A DNA stretch of 64,000 nucleotides from JAZSNL01 sp045536365 (GTDB taxonomy: Bacteria; Bacillota_I; Bacilli_A; ML615J-28; CAG-313), in assembly GCA_045536365.1 (NCBI GenBank), contig JAZSNL010000024.1:12401-76400 (forward strand), in the 5' to 3' direction. Within the stretch, counting starts at the first letter, position 1, and each line of letters starts with the position of its first letter. Shown here in pieces: positions 8,089 to 16,848 of this stretch. A model generated the notes under the pieces. That model searched no databases. It was not told where the DNA came from and saw nothing but the letters and a program-made list of their open reading frames with translations. The position numbers and the translations under genes were made by a program.

Positions 8089-9129
8089 ATGGAAAGTATT
8101 TACAATTACACATTAGAACAATTAACAGAATACTTAATATCAATAGGAGAAAAACCATATCGTGCGACACAAATATATGAATGGTTATATAGAGGATTAG
8201 TATCTTCATTTGAAGAAATGACAAATATATCTCCCAAATTAATAGTAAAATTAAAAGAACATTTTACATTTGATCAATTAAAAGTTGTAACAAAAGAAAC
8301 AGCAAAAGATGGTACTTGTAAATACTTATATGAATTAAGTGATGGAAGACTTATTGAAACAGTATTAATGAGACATAACTATGGCAATAGCGTATGTGTA
8401 ACATCACAAGTAGGTTGTAATATGAAATGTGCTTTTTGTGCATCAGGAGAACTAGGTAAGATAAGAAATCTTGAATTACATGAAATGGTATTACAAGTAT
8501 TACATATTCAAAAAGAATTAAAAGAAGTGTTTGAAAGAGTAAGTAATGTAGTAGTTATGGGAATAGGTGAACCATTTGATAACTATGATACAGTTATGAA
8601 CTTCTTACAAGTGTTAAATTACCCTAAAGGTTTTGAAATAGGAGCAAGACATATAACAGTTTCAACTTGTGGTATTGTCCCTAAAATTAAAACTTTTGCA
8701 AAATTCCCATTACAAGTAAATTTAGCTCTTAGTTTACATGCTCCGAATGATGAATTAAGAGATCAAATTATGCCGATAAATAAAAGATATAAATTAAATG
8801 AAGTCCTTGATGCGTTAAAATATTATTACCAAGAAACTAATCGAAGAATAACATTTGAATATATATTATTAAGAGACATAAATGATACTGATCAATGTGC
8901 TAATGAATTAGTAAAATTAATAAAAGGAATGAACGCATATGTTAATTTAATTCCTTATAATGAAGTAAAAACTAAACCATTTAAAAGAACAACAAAAGAA
9001 CAAGCTGAAAAATTCTTCTCAATATTACACCAAAACGGTATTAATGTAACTTTAAGAATGGAACACGGAACTGAAATATCAGCAGCTTGTGGACAATTAC
9101 GTGCTAAAAAAATTAAAGGTGAAATATGA
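8089..9129 (+). CDS. rlmN: dual-specificity RNA methyltransferase RlmN (23S A2503/tRNA A37)
   Basis: Radical SAM enzyme that installs a C2 methyl on adenosine. The 346-aa protein has the 4Fe-4S motif CNMKCAFC (Cys110, 114, 117), the upstream conserved Cys103 in VCVTSQ, and the methyl-carrying Cys near residue 334 in EISAACGQL. MGIGEPFDNYD and SLHAPND are typical of the family. It ends in TGA, overlapping the ATG of rsgA (ATGA), which shows that TGA is a stop in this genome. The serine/threonine phosphatase-kinase pair normally found next in Bacilli is absent. Confidence 0.96.
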   Translation: MESIYNYTLEQLTEYLISIGEKPYRATQIYEWLYRGLVSSFEEMTNISPKLIVKLKEHFTFDQLKVVTKETAKDGTCKYLYELSDGRLIETVLMRHNYGNSVCVTSQVGCNMKCAFCASGELGKIRNLELHEMVLQVLHIQKELKEVFERVSNVVVMGIGEPFDNYDTVMNFLQVLNYPKGFEIGARHITVSTCGIVPKIKTFAKFPLQVNLALSLHAPNDELRDQIMPINKRYKLNEVLDALKYYYQETNRRITFEYILLRDINDTDQCANELVKLIKGMNAYVNLIPYNEVKTKPFKRTTKEQAEKFFSILHQNGINVTLRMEHGTEISAACGQLRAKKIKGEI

Positions 9130-10004
9130 GAAATGGATTAATAATAAGATTAATTTCAGGTGATTATAAAGTATTTGATTTAGATACTAAAGAAATCGTT
9201 ACCGCAAAACCCCGCGGTGTATTCCGAATAAAAGAAGAATCTCCCAAAGTAGGAGATTATGTTGAATATGAAATAATCGATGGTGTTGCGGTAATAAGTA
9301 AAATGAAAAAAAGAAAAAATGATTTAATTAGACCAACAATATGTAATGTAGATCAAGCAATTGTCATTTTTTCTGTTAAAGAACCTGATTTAAATTTAAA
9401 TTTATTAGATAGCTTTTTAGTAGTATTAGAATATAATGATATTTTACCTATTTTAGTATTTAATAAAATGGATTTATTAAATGAAGAGGAATTAATTGAA
9501 ACAAAAAAAATAATTAATTACTATAATAAAATAGGATATACAACACTACAAACAAGTACAAAATTAAATAAAATTGATAATCTAGAAAAACTGCTTGAAA
9601 ATAAAATAAGTGTTTTTACTGGTCAAAGCGGTGTCGGTAAAAGCAGTATTTTAAATGTCCTTGATCCTAGTTTATCAATTAAAACAGCTGAAATATCTAA
9701 AGCATTAGGAAGAGGTAAACATACTACCAGACATGTTGAATTAATACCTTATGGTAATGGATGGGTAGCAGATACACCAGGCTTTGGATTGATTGATTTT
9801 GTTGATATGACAGAAGTTGATGTATCCCATAGTTTTATTGAATTTTTTGAAGCTAGTTCAAAATGTAAATATAATGGATGTCTTCATAAAAATGAACCAT
9901 CTTGTGAAGTAAAAAAATTAGTTGAAGATGGTAGTATTTTAAAATCAAGATATGAGAATTATTTATTATTTATAGAAGAAATATCTAAGAAAAGAAAGTG
10001 GTAA
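9126..10004 (+). CDS. rsgA: ribosome small-subunit-dependent GTPase RsgA
   Basis: A 292-aa circularly permuted GTPase that assists late 30S maturation. The G motifs run G4-G1-G3 as expected: NKMD (113-116), then GQSGVGKS (166-173), then DTPGFG (about 216). An N-terminal OB-fold precedes them, and a C-terminal zinc-knuckle with CKYNGCLHKNEPSC follows. It overlaps the rlmN stop by four bases and rpe follows closely, so the genes are probably translated in a coupled manner. Confidence 0.95.
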   Translation: MRNGLIIRLISGDYKVFDLDTKEIVTAKPRGVFRIKEESPKVGDYVEYEIIDGVAVISKMKKRKNDLIRPTICNVDQAIVIFSVKEPDLNLNLLDSFLVVLEYNDILPILVFNKMDLLNEEELIETKKIINYYNKIGYTTLQTSTKLNKIDNLEKLLENKISVFTGQSGVGKSSILNVLDPSLSIKTAEISKALGRGKHTTRHVELIPYGNGWVADTPGFGLIDFVDMTEVDVSHSFIEFFEASSKCKYNGCLHKNEPSCEVKKLVEDGSILKSRYENYLLFIEEISKKRKW

Positions 10005-10008
10005 TTTT

Positions 10009-10653
10009 ATGATTTTATCTCCCTCAATTCTTAACGTAGAAGATAATAAAAAAATAGAATATATTCAAAAACTTGAAAAAAATGGAGTAAAGTTTCTTCA
10101 TTTAGATATTATGGATGGAAAGTTTGTAGAAAATAAAACTTTTGATTATCAGTATATTAAAGAGTTAAGAAAACATTCTAATATGATTTTTGACACACAT
10201 TTAATGATTATGAATCCAGAACAATTAATTGAAGAATATATCGATAGTGGAAGTGATTATATTACATTTCATATTGAGGCAACAAATCAAGTTTGTGATA
10301 TTATTGAAAAAATAAAAAGATGTAATAAGAAGGTTGGTATTTCCATAAAACCAAATACTTCTTTATCTAGTATATTAGAATATTTACCTTTTATTGATTT
10401 AGTTTTAGTAATGAGTGTTGAACCGGGTAAAGGTGGACAAAGTTTTATGAGTAATTCATTACCTAAAATAAAAGAATTAAAAGAGTTAAAAGAAGTTAAT
10501 AATTATAAATATTTAATAGAAGTAGATGGCGGTATTAATAATGAAACTGCTTTACTCGTAAAAGAAGCAGGTGTTGATTTAATAGTAGTAGGCAGTTATT
10601 TAGTTAAACAAACTGATTTGAAAAAAGCAATATTAGATTTAACTAATATTTAA
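10009..10653 (+). CDS. rpe: ribulose-phosphate 3-epimerase
   Basis: A 214-aa TIM-barrel enzyme of the pentose phosphate pathway converting ribulose-5-P to xylulose-5-P. Signature segments are LSPSILN at the N-terminus, LHLDIMDGKFVEN with the metal-binding His/Asp, DTHLMI, MSVEPGKGGQSFM and EVDGGINNET. It lies directly after rsgA, as in Bacillus. The thiamine pyrophosphokinase gene that often follows is absent, and spoVM comes next. Confidence 0.96.
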   Translation: MILSPSILNVEDNKKIEYIQKLEKNGVKFLHLDIMDGKFVENKTFDYQYIKELRKHSNMIFDTHLMIMNPEQLIEEYIDSGSDYITFHIEATNQVCDIIEKIKRCNKKVGISIKPNTSLSSILEYLPFIDLVLVMSVEPGKGGQSFMSNSLPKIKELKELKEVNNYKYLIEVDGGINNETALLVKEAGVDLIVVGSYLVKQTDLKKAILDLTNI

Positions 10654-10675
10654 CATAAATATTCATATATAATAA
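10646..10675 (+). promoter_or_regulatory. possible SigE-type promoter of spoVM
   Basis: ATATT (10646-10650), 13 bases, then CATATATAATAA (10664-10675) recalls the mother-cell SigE pattern. An identical CATATATAATAA lies upstream of the YjcZ-like gene. AT richness makes this weak. Confidence 0.3.
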
Positions 10676-10700
10676 TATAATATATTAAAGGGGGATTATT

Positions 10701-10778
10701 ATGAAGTTTTATGTTATTAAATTGCCAAAGTTTATTTCTAAAATAATAACATTTATAAAAGGATTGTTTAAAAAATAA
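10701..10778 (+). CDS. spoVM: stage V sporulation protein M (SpoVM), 25 aa
   Basis: A micro-gene encoding 25 residues that begin MKFYVIKLPKFISK. Bacillus SpoVM begins MKFYTIKLPKFLGG and is 26 aa, so the match over the first 11 residues is nearly perfect. SpoVM is an amphipathic helix that inserts into the outer forespore membrane, senses its positive curvature and anchors SpoIVA for spore coat assembly. The key helix-breaking Pro9 is present and the C-terminus is basic. A strong AAAGGGGG site lies 8 bases upstream. Location between rpe and rpmB is the same as in Bacillus. Confidence 0.92.
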   Translation: MKFYVIKLPKFISKIITFIKGLFKK

Positions 10779-10803
10779 AAAAGGCAACTAATGTTGCCTT
10801 TTT
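10779..10803. terminator. bidirectional terminator between spoVM and rpmB
   Basis: Stem AAAAGGCAAC with GTTGCCTTTT around a TAAT loop, with an A run on one side and a T run on the other, so it can work for both converging genes. Confidence 0.85.
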
Positions 10804-10814
10804 ACTTTTAATTA

Positions 10815-11018
10815 TTATGCACGTTCGATAGTACCGTTTTTTGCACCAGTACGTAAAGCACGAGCTGAAACATACACTCTTACGACACGACCTTTTTCGT
10901 CTTTGATTCTAACTTTTTGTAAATTAGCTTTCCAAGTACGACGAGTTGCTTGTAAAGAGTGAGAACGATTATTTCCAGCAGTTGAACCTACACCTGTAAT
11001 ATAACATTTACGAGCCAT
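10815..11018 (-). CDS. rpmB: 50S ribosomal protein L28
   Basis: A 67-aa basic protein with the L28 pattern MARKCYITG…TAGNNRSHS…RTWKANLQKVRI…VSARAL. The Cys pairs of the zinc-binding paralogue type are not present. It is transcribed opposite to its neighbours, as in Bacillus, where rpmB also lies between spoVM and the yloU-yloV genes. AAGGAGG is well placed before the ATG. Confidence 0.97.
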   Translation of the reverse strand: MARKCYITGVGSTAGNNRSHSLQATRRTWKANLQKVRIKDEKGRVVRVYVSARALRTGAKNGTIERA

Positions 11019-11068
11019 AATGTGTTCCTCCTTAATATTTTGATACGACTATATTTATAACCTATGAT

Positions 11069-11097
11069 ATTATAACATAAAAGAGTTAATATTGCAA
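11069..11097 (-). promoter_or_regulatory. SigA-type promoter of rpmB
   Basis: On the minus strand, TTGCAA (11092-11097), a 17-base spacer and TATAAT (11069-11074) with extended TGT. The rest of the 11019-11255 gap holds the leaders of rpmB and fakA and the opposing fakA promoter. Confidence 0.8.
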
Positions 11098-11189
11098 ATA
11101 TTATGGTAATTTTCTTAGTTTTAGAATAATAAGATGATATTGTGTATAAGTTTTATTTTTAAGCTTCAGTTGTGATATAACTTTATTAC

Positions 11190-11218
11190 TTGCAATTTAA
11201 CCGAAAATGTGGTAAAAT
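11190..11218 (+). promoter_or_regulatory. SigA-type promoter of fakA-recG-plsX-rnc
   Basis: TTGCAA (11190-11195), 17-base spacer, TAAAAT (11213-11218). The short leader contains an AATGATTTT/AAAATCATT inverted repeat just before the ribosome binding site. Confidence 0.75.
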
Positions 11219-11255
11219 AATAAATGATTTTAAAAATCATTAAAGGAGAAAATTT

Positions 11256-12935
11256 ATGGAAAAATATATAGTAGACGGCCAACTTTTTAAAAAGTTAGTT
11301 ATCAATGGCACTACTAACCTTAGAAACAATTACAAGGAAGTAGATGCATTAAACGTTTTCCCAGTTCCAGATGGTGATACAGGTACTAATATGAAGATGA
11401 CAATCGAAGCGGGTGCCAATGAAATTGCTAATAGTGATGAAACTAGTATTGGCGCGCTTTCTAAAATATTATCACGTGGTATGTTAATGGGTGCTAGAGG
11501 TAACTCTGGTGTAATTTTATCACAACTATTTAGAGGTATTTACAAAGGATTAACAGGTTATGATGCTGTAAATGCGGTTGAATTAGGACGTGCATTTGTT
11601 TCAGGTGTTGAACAAGCATATCATGCTGTTTTAAAACCAGTTGAAGGAACAATTCTAACTGTTGCAAAAGATGCAGCTAATAAAGCATTATCAATGGTAG
11701 ATGAAAATACTAGTATTAATGATTATTTTAAATATCATTTAGAAGAAGCTAGAGCTTCATTACAACGTACTCCAGAATTATTAGAAGCTTTAAAGAAAGC
11801 AGGAGTTATTGATAGTGGTGGTGCTGGATATGTATATATCATTGAAGGTATGGATAAAGCAATTAATGGTATTGAAATTGAACCATTAGAAGGAACAACT
11901 TCTACTGTTGCAACTATTGGTAAAGGTTTTAATGCTCATAGTGATTTAGTTTATGGTTATTGTACTGAATTTATTTTACAATTACAACATAAGAAAGTTG
12001 ATATTGCATCATTTGATGTTAGTGTTATCACTGAATACTTATTATCATTAGGTGACAGTATTGTATCATTAAAAGATGAAGATATAGTTAAAGTACATGT
12101 ACATACAAAAACTCCAGGTGCAGTTCTTTCTTTCTGCCAACAATTTGGTGAATTTGTAACTATTAAAATTGAAAACATGTCAGTTCAACATAGTGATGGT
12201 GCTGTTATGGAAGCTCCAACTGAAGAATGTAATTGTCCTGAATGTGTAGAAAACAGAAAAAATTCAGAAAAGAAGAAAATCGCAGTTGTTGCTGTTGCAT
12301 CAGGTGATGGATTAGTTAAAATATTTAAAGAAATGGGTGTTGATTACGTTGTTGAAGGTGGACAAAGTATGAATCCTTCTGCTGAAGATTTCGTTAAAGG
12401 TTTTGATGAACTTAATGCAGAACATATTATTGTTTTCCCTAATAATAGTAATATTGTTTTAACTGCTCAACAAGCAGGTAAATATTATAAGAACGCTCAA
12501 GTACATGTTGTACCAAGTAAAACATTAGCTCAAGGTTATTCTGCTTTAACTATGTTAGATTTAAGTAGTGAAGATATTGAAACAATCTTAGCTGAAATTC
12601 AAGAAGTTATTAGTAATGTAGAAACTGGTTTAATTACATACTCTATTCGTGATGCGGTAGTAGGTGATGTAAATATTAAGGAAGGCGACTATATCGGTAT
12701 TCATAATGGTAAAATTGTTACTTCTAAAGGTGAAAAGTTAGAAGCTGTTAAAGGCTTATTAGAAGCAATTAATCCAGTTGAAAAAGAAATAATAACTATT
12801 ATTTATGGAAAAGATGTAGATCCAGAAGAATTAGAATTAGTTGTTGCTTATTTAGAAGAAAATTACAGCAACTTAGAAGTAGATACTGTCGAAGGAAATC
12901 AAGACATTTACCATTATATTTTATCTATTGAATAA
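11256..12935 (+). CDS. fakA: fatty acid kinase catalytic subunit FakA (DAK2-domain protein, YloV)
   Basis: Phosphorylates FakB-bound fatty acids to acyl-phosphate, feeding PlsX/PlsY phospholipid synthesis. The 559-aa protein has an N-terminal DhaL-type kinase domain (NVFPVPDGDTGTNM, about 31-44, and MGARGNSGVILSQ, about 88-100), a Cys-containing linker (CNCPECVENR) and a C-terminal domain of the DegV-like type. It lies upstream of recG and plsX as in Bacilli, but the usual Asp23-family gene yloU before it is missing. FakA co-transcribed with plsX is consistent with scavenging of exogenous fatty acids. Confidence 0.93.
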   Translation: MEKYIVDGQLFKKLVINGTTNLRNNYKEVDALNVFPVPDGDTGTNMKMTIEAGANEIANSDETSIGALSKILSRGMLMGARGNSGVILSQLFRGIYKGLTGYDAVNAVELGRAFVSGVEQAYHAVLKPVEGTILTVAKDAANKALSMVDENTSINDYFKYHLEEARASLQRTPELLEALKKAGVIDSGGAGYVYIIEGMDKAINGIEIEPLEGTTSTVATIGKGFNAHSDLVYGYCTEFILQLQHKKVDIASFDVSVITEYLLSLGDSIVSLKDEDIVKVHVHTKTPGAVLSFCQQFGEFVTIKIENMSVQHSDGAVMEAPTEECNCPECVENRKNSEKKKIAVVAVASGDGLVKIFKEMGVDYVVEGGQSMNPSAEDFVKGFDELNAEHIIVFPNNSNIVLTAQQAGKYYKNAQVHVVPSKTLAQGYSALTMLDLSSEDIETILAEIQEVISNVETGLITYSIRDAVVGDVNIKEGDYIGIHNGKIVTSKGEKLEAVKGLLEAINPVEKEIITIIYGKDVDPEELELVVAYLEENYSNLEVDTVEGNQDIYHYILSIE

Positions 12936-12942
12936 CATAAGG

Positions 12943-12972
12943 GGTGGAGTTTTGTACTCCGCCTTTACTTTA
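12943..12972 (+). terminator. weak terminator-like hairpin between fakA and recG
   Basis: GGTGGAGT (12943-12950) pairs with ACTCCGCC (12956-12963), including one G-U pair, followed by a broken T tract. It may attenuate rather than end transcription, because recG has a strong binding site and no clear promoter of its own. Confidence 0.5.
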
Positions 12973-12988
12973 TAGAAAGGAGGCTACC

Positions 12989-15031
12989 ATGATTTTAAAG
13001 AATTTTCTTTTAGATGATGAAGATTATATTATTACTAGATATAAGAATTTACTTAAGAAACAAGGTATTAATACTGTTTATGATTTGTTAATGGAATTCC
13101 CTAGTAAATATGAAGATTATACTTTATCTGATATTGATAATGCTGAACTTGATGTTAATATGGTTTTAGAAGGTACAATTGTAAGTAAAATTACTGTTAA
13201 TTATTTAAAAACTAAATTAACAACAATTACTTTTCAATTAGATGTAGAAGGAAAGAAAATTAGATGTACTATTTTTAATCGTGTCTTTTTAAAAGGAAAA
13301 ATTAATTATGGTAGTGTAATTAGAGTACAAGGTCGTTTTTATCAAAATTTAAATAATTTCACTGTTAATAATTTAATTATATGTGATGAAATAGATCGTG
13401 ATATTGTTCCTGTTTATAGAGTAAAAGATATATCTGAAAGTAAGTATTTAGAAATAATTGAGAAGACGTTTAGAAAATATCGTAATAAAATAGAAGAAAC
13501 TCTTCCTCAAGAGTTTTTAGATAAACATAATTTAATGTCATTAAAAGATACTATTTATACATTACATTTTGCGGGTAATTTAGAAGAAATTGATAAAGCT
13601 TTATATCGTATTAAATATGAAGAATTATTAGGATATCAACTATCAATGAAATATTTAAATTATATGAGAGAAAAAAATAGTATTTGTCCTGTTATTAATT
13701 ATAAACAAGAAATTATTGATGAATTGATTAATTCTTTATCTTACCAATTAACAACGGACCAATTATCAGCAGTAGAAGATATTTTAAAAGATTTAAAATC
13801 TCCTTATGCGATGAATAGATTATTACAAGGTGAAGTTGGTAGTGGAAAAACTATTGTTGCGATGATTGCAATGTTAGCTGTTACTTCAGATAATTTCCAA
13901 GCTGCATTGATGTGTCCAACTGAAATATTATCGAAACAACACTATGAAACTGTGATTGAAACATTAGGTAAATTCCCTCACATTAAAGTAGGAATGTTAA
14001 CAGGTTCAACAAATGTTAAACAACGTAAAGAATTATTAGAACAAATTAAATCAGGTGAAATTAATATTATTATTGGAACTCATGCTTTATTCCAAAAGGA
14101 TGTTGAGTATAAAGATTTAGGTATTGTTATAGCGGATGAAGAACATCGTTTCGGTGTTAAACAAAGAGTGTTAATTAAGAATAAAGGATTAGATGTTAAT
14201 TATTTAAAGATGAGTGCAACACCTATTCCAAGAACACTTGCAATATCAGTTTATGGTGATACTAATATTTCAATAATTAAAACAATGCCAGCTAATAGAA
14301 AACAAGTTATTACTAAGTATGTTTCTGAAGGTGAAAAGAAATTAGTAGTAGAACATATGAAAAAAGAAATTAAAGAAGGACATCAAATATATGTTGTTAC
14401 TCCTTTAATTGATGAATCAGATGCTCTTGCTACAGCAAATGCAAATGAGATATATATGAAGATGACAGAATATTTTAGTTCTATTGCAAAAGTAGGATTA
14501 ATACATGGTAAATTAAAAGCTCAAGAAAAAGAAGATATAATGAATAGTTTCTTAAATAAAGAAATAGATATTCTTGTTGCAACAAGTATTATTGAAGTAG
14601 GTGTTAATGTCGTTAACGCAACAACTATCATTGTATTAGGAGCAGAAAGATTTGGTGTTGCTACATTACATCAATTACGTGGACGTGTAATGAGAAGTGA
14701 TGCTGTTCCATATTGTTTCTTAATTCCAGAAAAAACAACTGAATTAAGTGATGAAAGATTAAAAATGGTAGAAAATAATACAGATGGATTTGCTTTAGCT
14801 GAATATGATTTATTAAATAGAGGACCAGGTGAGTTTTTTGGTTCTAAACAATCTGGTTCAATGAATTTTAAATATAGTGATTTATTAAAAGATAATGATA
14901 TATTAGAAATTGCAAATTCTGATTCAGAAATAATAATGAAATCGAATGATTTATTTAATAGTTCTGAATATAAATATTTATATAATTACGTTCATCAAAA
15001 TTATTTGATGAAGATAACCGAATTAGACTAG
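12989..15031 (+). CDS. recG: ATP-dependent DNA helicase RecG
   Basis: A 680-aa superfamily 2 helicase that remodels stalled forks and Holliday junctions, close to the Bacillus length of 682. It has an N-terminal wedge/OB domain (about 60-145), Walker A GEVGSGKT (about 287-294), DEEH motif II, SATPIPRT (motif III) and the C-terminal QLRGRVMRS helicase motif VI. An upstream extension to 12944 is open, but the ATG at 12989 has a perfect AAGGAGG 5 bases before it, so that start is chosen. It is followed by plsX after 9 bases. Confidence 0.95.
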   Translation: MILKNFLLDDEDYIITRYKNLLKKQGINTVYDLLMEFPSKYEDYTLSDIDNAELDVNMVLEGTIVSKITVNYLKTKLTTITFQLDVEGKKIRCTIFNRVFLKGKINYGSVIRVQGRFYQNLNNFTVNNLIICDEIDRDIVPVYRVKDISESKYLEIIEKTFRKYRNKIEETLPQEFLDKHNLMSLKDTIYTLHFAGNLEEIDKALYRIKYEELLGYQLSMKYLNYMREKNSICPVINYKQEIIDELINSLSYQLTTDQLSAVEDILKDLKSPYAMNRLLQGEVGSGKTIVAMIAMLAVTSDNFQAALMCPTEILSKQHYETVIETLGKFPHIKVGMLTGSTNVKQRKELLEQIKSGEINIIIGTHALFQKDVEYKDLGIVIADEEHRFGVKQRVLIKNKGLDVNYLKMSATPIPRTLAISVYGDTNISIIKTMPANRKQVITKYVSEGEKKLVVEHMKKEIKEGHQIYVVTPLIDESDALATANANEIYMKMTEYFSSIAKVGLIHGKLKAQEKEDIMNSFLNKEIDILVATSIIEVGVNVVNATTIIVLGAERFGVATLHQLRGRVMRSDAVPYCFLIPEKTTELSDERLKMVENNTDGFALAEYDLLNRGPGEFFGSKQSGSMNFKYSDLLKDNDILEIANSDSEIIMKSNDLFNSSEYKYLYNYVHQNYLMKITELD

Positions 15032-15040
15032 GAGGTTTTT

Positions 15041-16081
15041 ATGAGTAAAAAAGTTATAAGATTAGCAGTAGATGCTATGGGTGGAGATTTTGGATTAGAT
15101 ACTACAATTAAAGGTTCAATTGATGCTGTAAAACAATTTTCTGATCTTGAATTAGTATTATATGGTGATGAAGAAAAGATTAATGAACATTTAAAAAAGA
15201 ATAATTTGAAATTAAATAATCGTATTTCAATCGTTCATTCTCCTAAAGTGGTAGATATGGGAGAACATGAACCTATTGCTGAAATTAAAAGAAATAAAGA
15301 TAGCTCATTAGTAATGGCATTTAGTGCTGTTAAAAAACAAGAAGTTCATGGTGTTGTTACATCAGGACCTACTCAATGTGTTATTATTGCGGGTATGATG
15401 GTTATTAGAAGATTACCTGGTATGAAGCGTTTAGCTCTTTGTCCTAATATGCCTACATTTAATCCAAAGGGAACATTATTATTAGATTGCGGAGCTAATA
15501 CAAGTATTAGACCTGAACATATTGTTCAATATGCTCAATTTGCAAATATATATGTTCAATCTACAAAAGGTATTAAAGAACCTAAATGTTATTTATTAAA
15601 TATTGGTGTTGAACCAGGAAAAGGCCGTGAATTAGAACAACAAACTTATGATTTATTACAACAAGCACCTTTAAATTTCTGTGGTAATATTGAACCTAAA
15701 GAAATACCTATGAGTGATGCTGATATTGTTGTTACAGATGGTTTTTCAGGTAATATTGCGATGAAGAGTTTTGAAGGAGCGTTAAAAGCAGCAGGTGCTG
15801 TTTTAAAGAAAGAAATTAATTCTTCATTAGGCGGTAAGATAGGTTATATATTTATGAGAAAAAATATAAATCGTTTTAAAGATTTCTTTAATGCAGATAA
15901 AGTAGGTGGAGCTATCTTATTTGGTGTAGATGGTGTAGTTGTTAAAGCGCATGGTTCTAGTAATGCTTTTGCATTTACAAACGCAATTGCTCTTGCAAGA
16001 AAAGCTGTAGAAGGTGAAGTTATTGATAAGATGAGAGATTATTTAGTTGAAAATCCAATTGAGGTAACTGATGAAAATTAA
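15041..16081 (+). CDS. plsX: phosphate acyltransferase PlsX
   Basis: Peripheral membrane enzyme interconverting acyl-ACP and acyl-phosphate for phosphatidic acid synthesis. The 346-aa protein starts with the hallmark RLAVDAMGGDFG and contains VSSGP-like VTSGPTQC, LLDCGAN, LNIGVEPGKG and VTDGFSGNIAMK. In Bacillus the operon would be fapR-plsX-fabD-fabG-acpP-rnc; here the regulator and the three synthesis genes are missing and rnc overlaps plsX directly by 11 bases. Confidence 0.96.
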   Translation: MSKKVIRLAVDAMGGDFGLDTTIKGSIDAVKQFSDLELVLYGDEEKINEHLKKNNLKLNNRISIVHSPKVVDMGEHEPIAEIKRNKDSSLVMAFSAVKKQEVHGVVTSGPTQCVIIAGMMVIRRLPGMKRLALCPNMPTFNPKGTLLLDCGANTSIRPEHIVQYAQFANIYVQSTKGIKEPKCYLLNIGVEPGKGRELEQQTYDLLQQAPLNFCGNIEPKEIPMSDADIVVTDGFSGNIAMKSFEGALKAAGAVLKKEINSSLGGKIGYIFMRKNINRFKDFFNADKVGGAILFGVDGVVVKAHGSSNAFAFTNAIALARKAVEGEVIDKMRDYLVENPIEVTDEN

Positions 16082-16760
16082 TGTTAATTTATTAAATAAA
16101 ATATTAAAAAAATATAATATTGAAGTTAATAGATACAACGAATTCTTACTTGCAATGACACATTCTTCTTATGCAAATGAACATCAATTACCTAGTAATG
16201 AAAGAATTGAATTTCTAGGAGATTCTATTTTAGGTTTCTTAGTAGCTGAATATATATATCAAACATTTACAAAAGTACCTGAAGGTAAAATGAGTAAAAT
16301 CCGTGCAACCTATGTTTGTGAAGAAGCTAATGCTAATTACGCAAGAACAATGGGAATCGATAAGTTATTACTTTTAGGTAAAGGAGAAGAACAAAGTGGC
16401 GGAAGAACAAGAAATGCTGTTTTGTCTGATGCCTTTGAATGTTTTCTAGGTGCTGTATATTTAACTAACGGAATAAATGATGTTAGAGAAATCTTAAAAA
16501 TAGAAGTTTTTCCGCATATTCTTGCAGAAGATGATCAACAATTTGTTGACTACAAAAGTAAGCTTCAAGAATATGTTCAATCAGAAAGTCGTTCTGAATT
16601 AGTATATAAACTAGATAATGTAGAAGGACCTCCACATAATAGATTATTTACTATATCAGTTTATATTGATAATATTAAATATGGTACAGGTGTAGGTAAA
16701 ACTAAAAAACAAGCAGAACAAGAAGCTGCTAAATCTGCTCTTGCAAAAATGGCTGCATAG
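16071..16760 (+). CDS. rnc: ribonuclease III
   Basis: A 229-aa dsRNA endonuclease for rRNA processing. The catalytic domain has NERIEFLGDSILGF (about 43-56) and the second acidic motif DAFECFLGAVYL (about 120-131), which keeps the Asp and Glu needed for metal binding. The double-stranded RNA-binding domain runs from DYKSKLQEYVQ (about 160) to the end, with the helix KTKKQAEQEAAKSALAKM. The start overlaps the end of plsX by 11 bases, with GAGG inside plsX as binding site. No smc or ftsY follows, unlike in Bacillus. Confidence 0.95.
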   Translation: MKINVNLLNKILKKYNIEVNRYNEFLLAMTHSSYANEHQLPSNERIEFLGDSILGFLVAEYIYQTFTKVPEGKMSKIRATYVCEEANANYARTMGIDKLLLLGKGEEQSGGRTRNAVLSDAFECFLGAVYLTNGINDVREILKIEVFPHILAEDDQQFVDYKSKLQEYVQSESRSELVYKLDNVEGPPHNRLFTISVYIDNIKYGTGVGKTKKQAEQEAAKSALAKMAA

Positions 16761-16761
16761 T

Positions 16762-16787
16762 AAAACCACGTATAAACGTGGTTTTTT
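16762..16787 (+). terminator. intrinsic terminator after rnc
   Basis: AAAACCACGT pairs with ACGTGGTTTT around an ATAA loop, ending in a T run. It closes the fakA-rnc transcript. Confidence 0.88.
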
Positions 16788-16816
16788 ATTATATAAAATA
16801 AATAAAACAAAAATTA

Positions 16817-16825
16817 TGGTATAAT
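16817..16825 (+). promoter_or_regulatory. extended -10 promoter of the trmN6-like gene
   Basis: TGGTATAAT, with no good -35 at the right distance. It lies 23 bases before the start codon. Confidence 0.6.
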
Positions 16826-16848
16826 ATATATAATGAGAGGAAATATAT

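Noticed and set aside
8089..9129. Mycoplasma-type code with TGA as Trp
   Set aside because: rlmN and cca end at TGA exactly where their families end, and TGG is used for Trp throughout.
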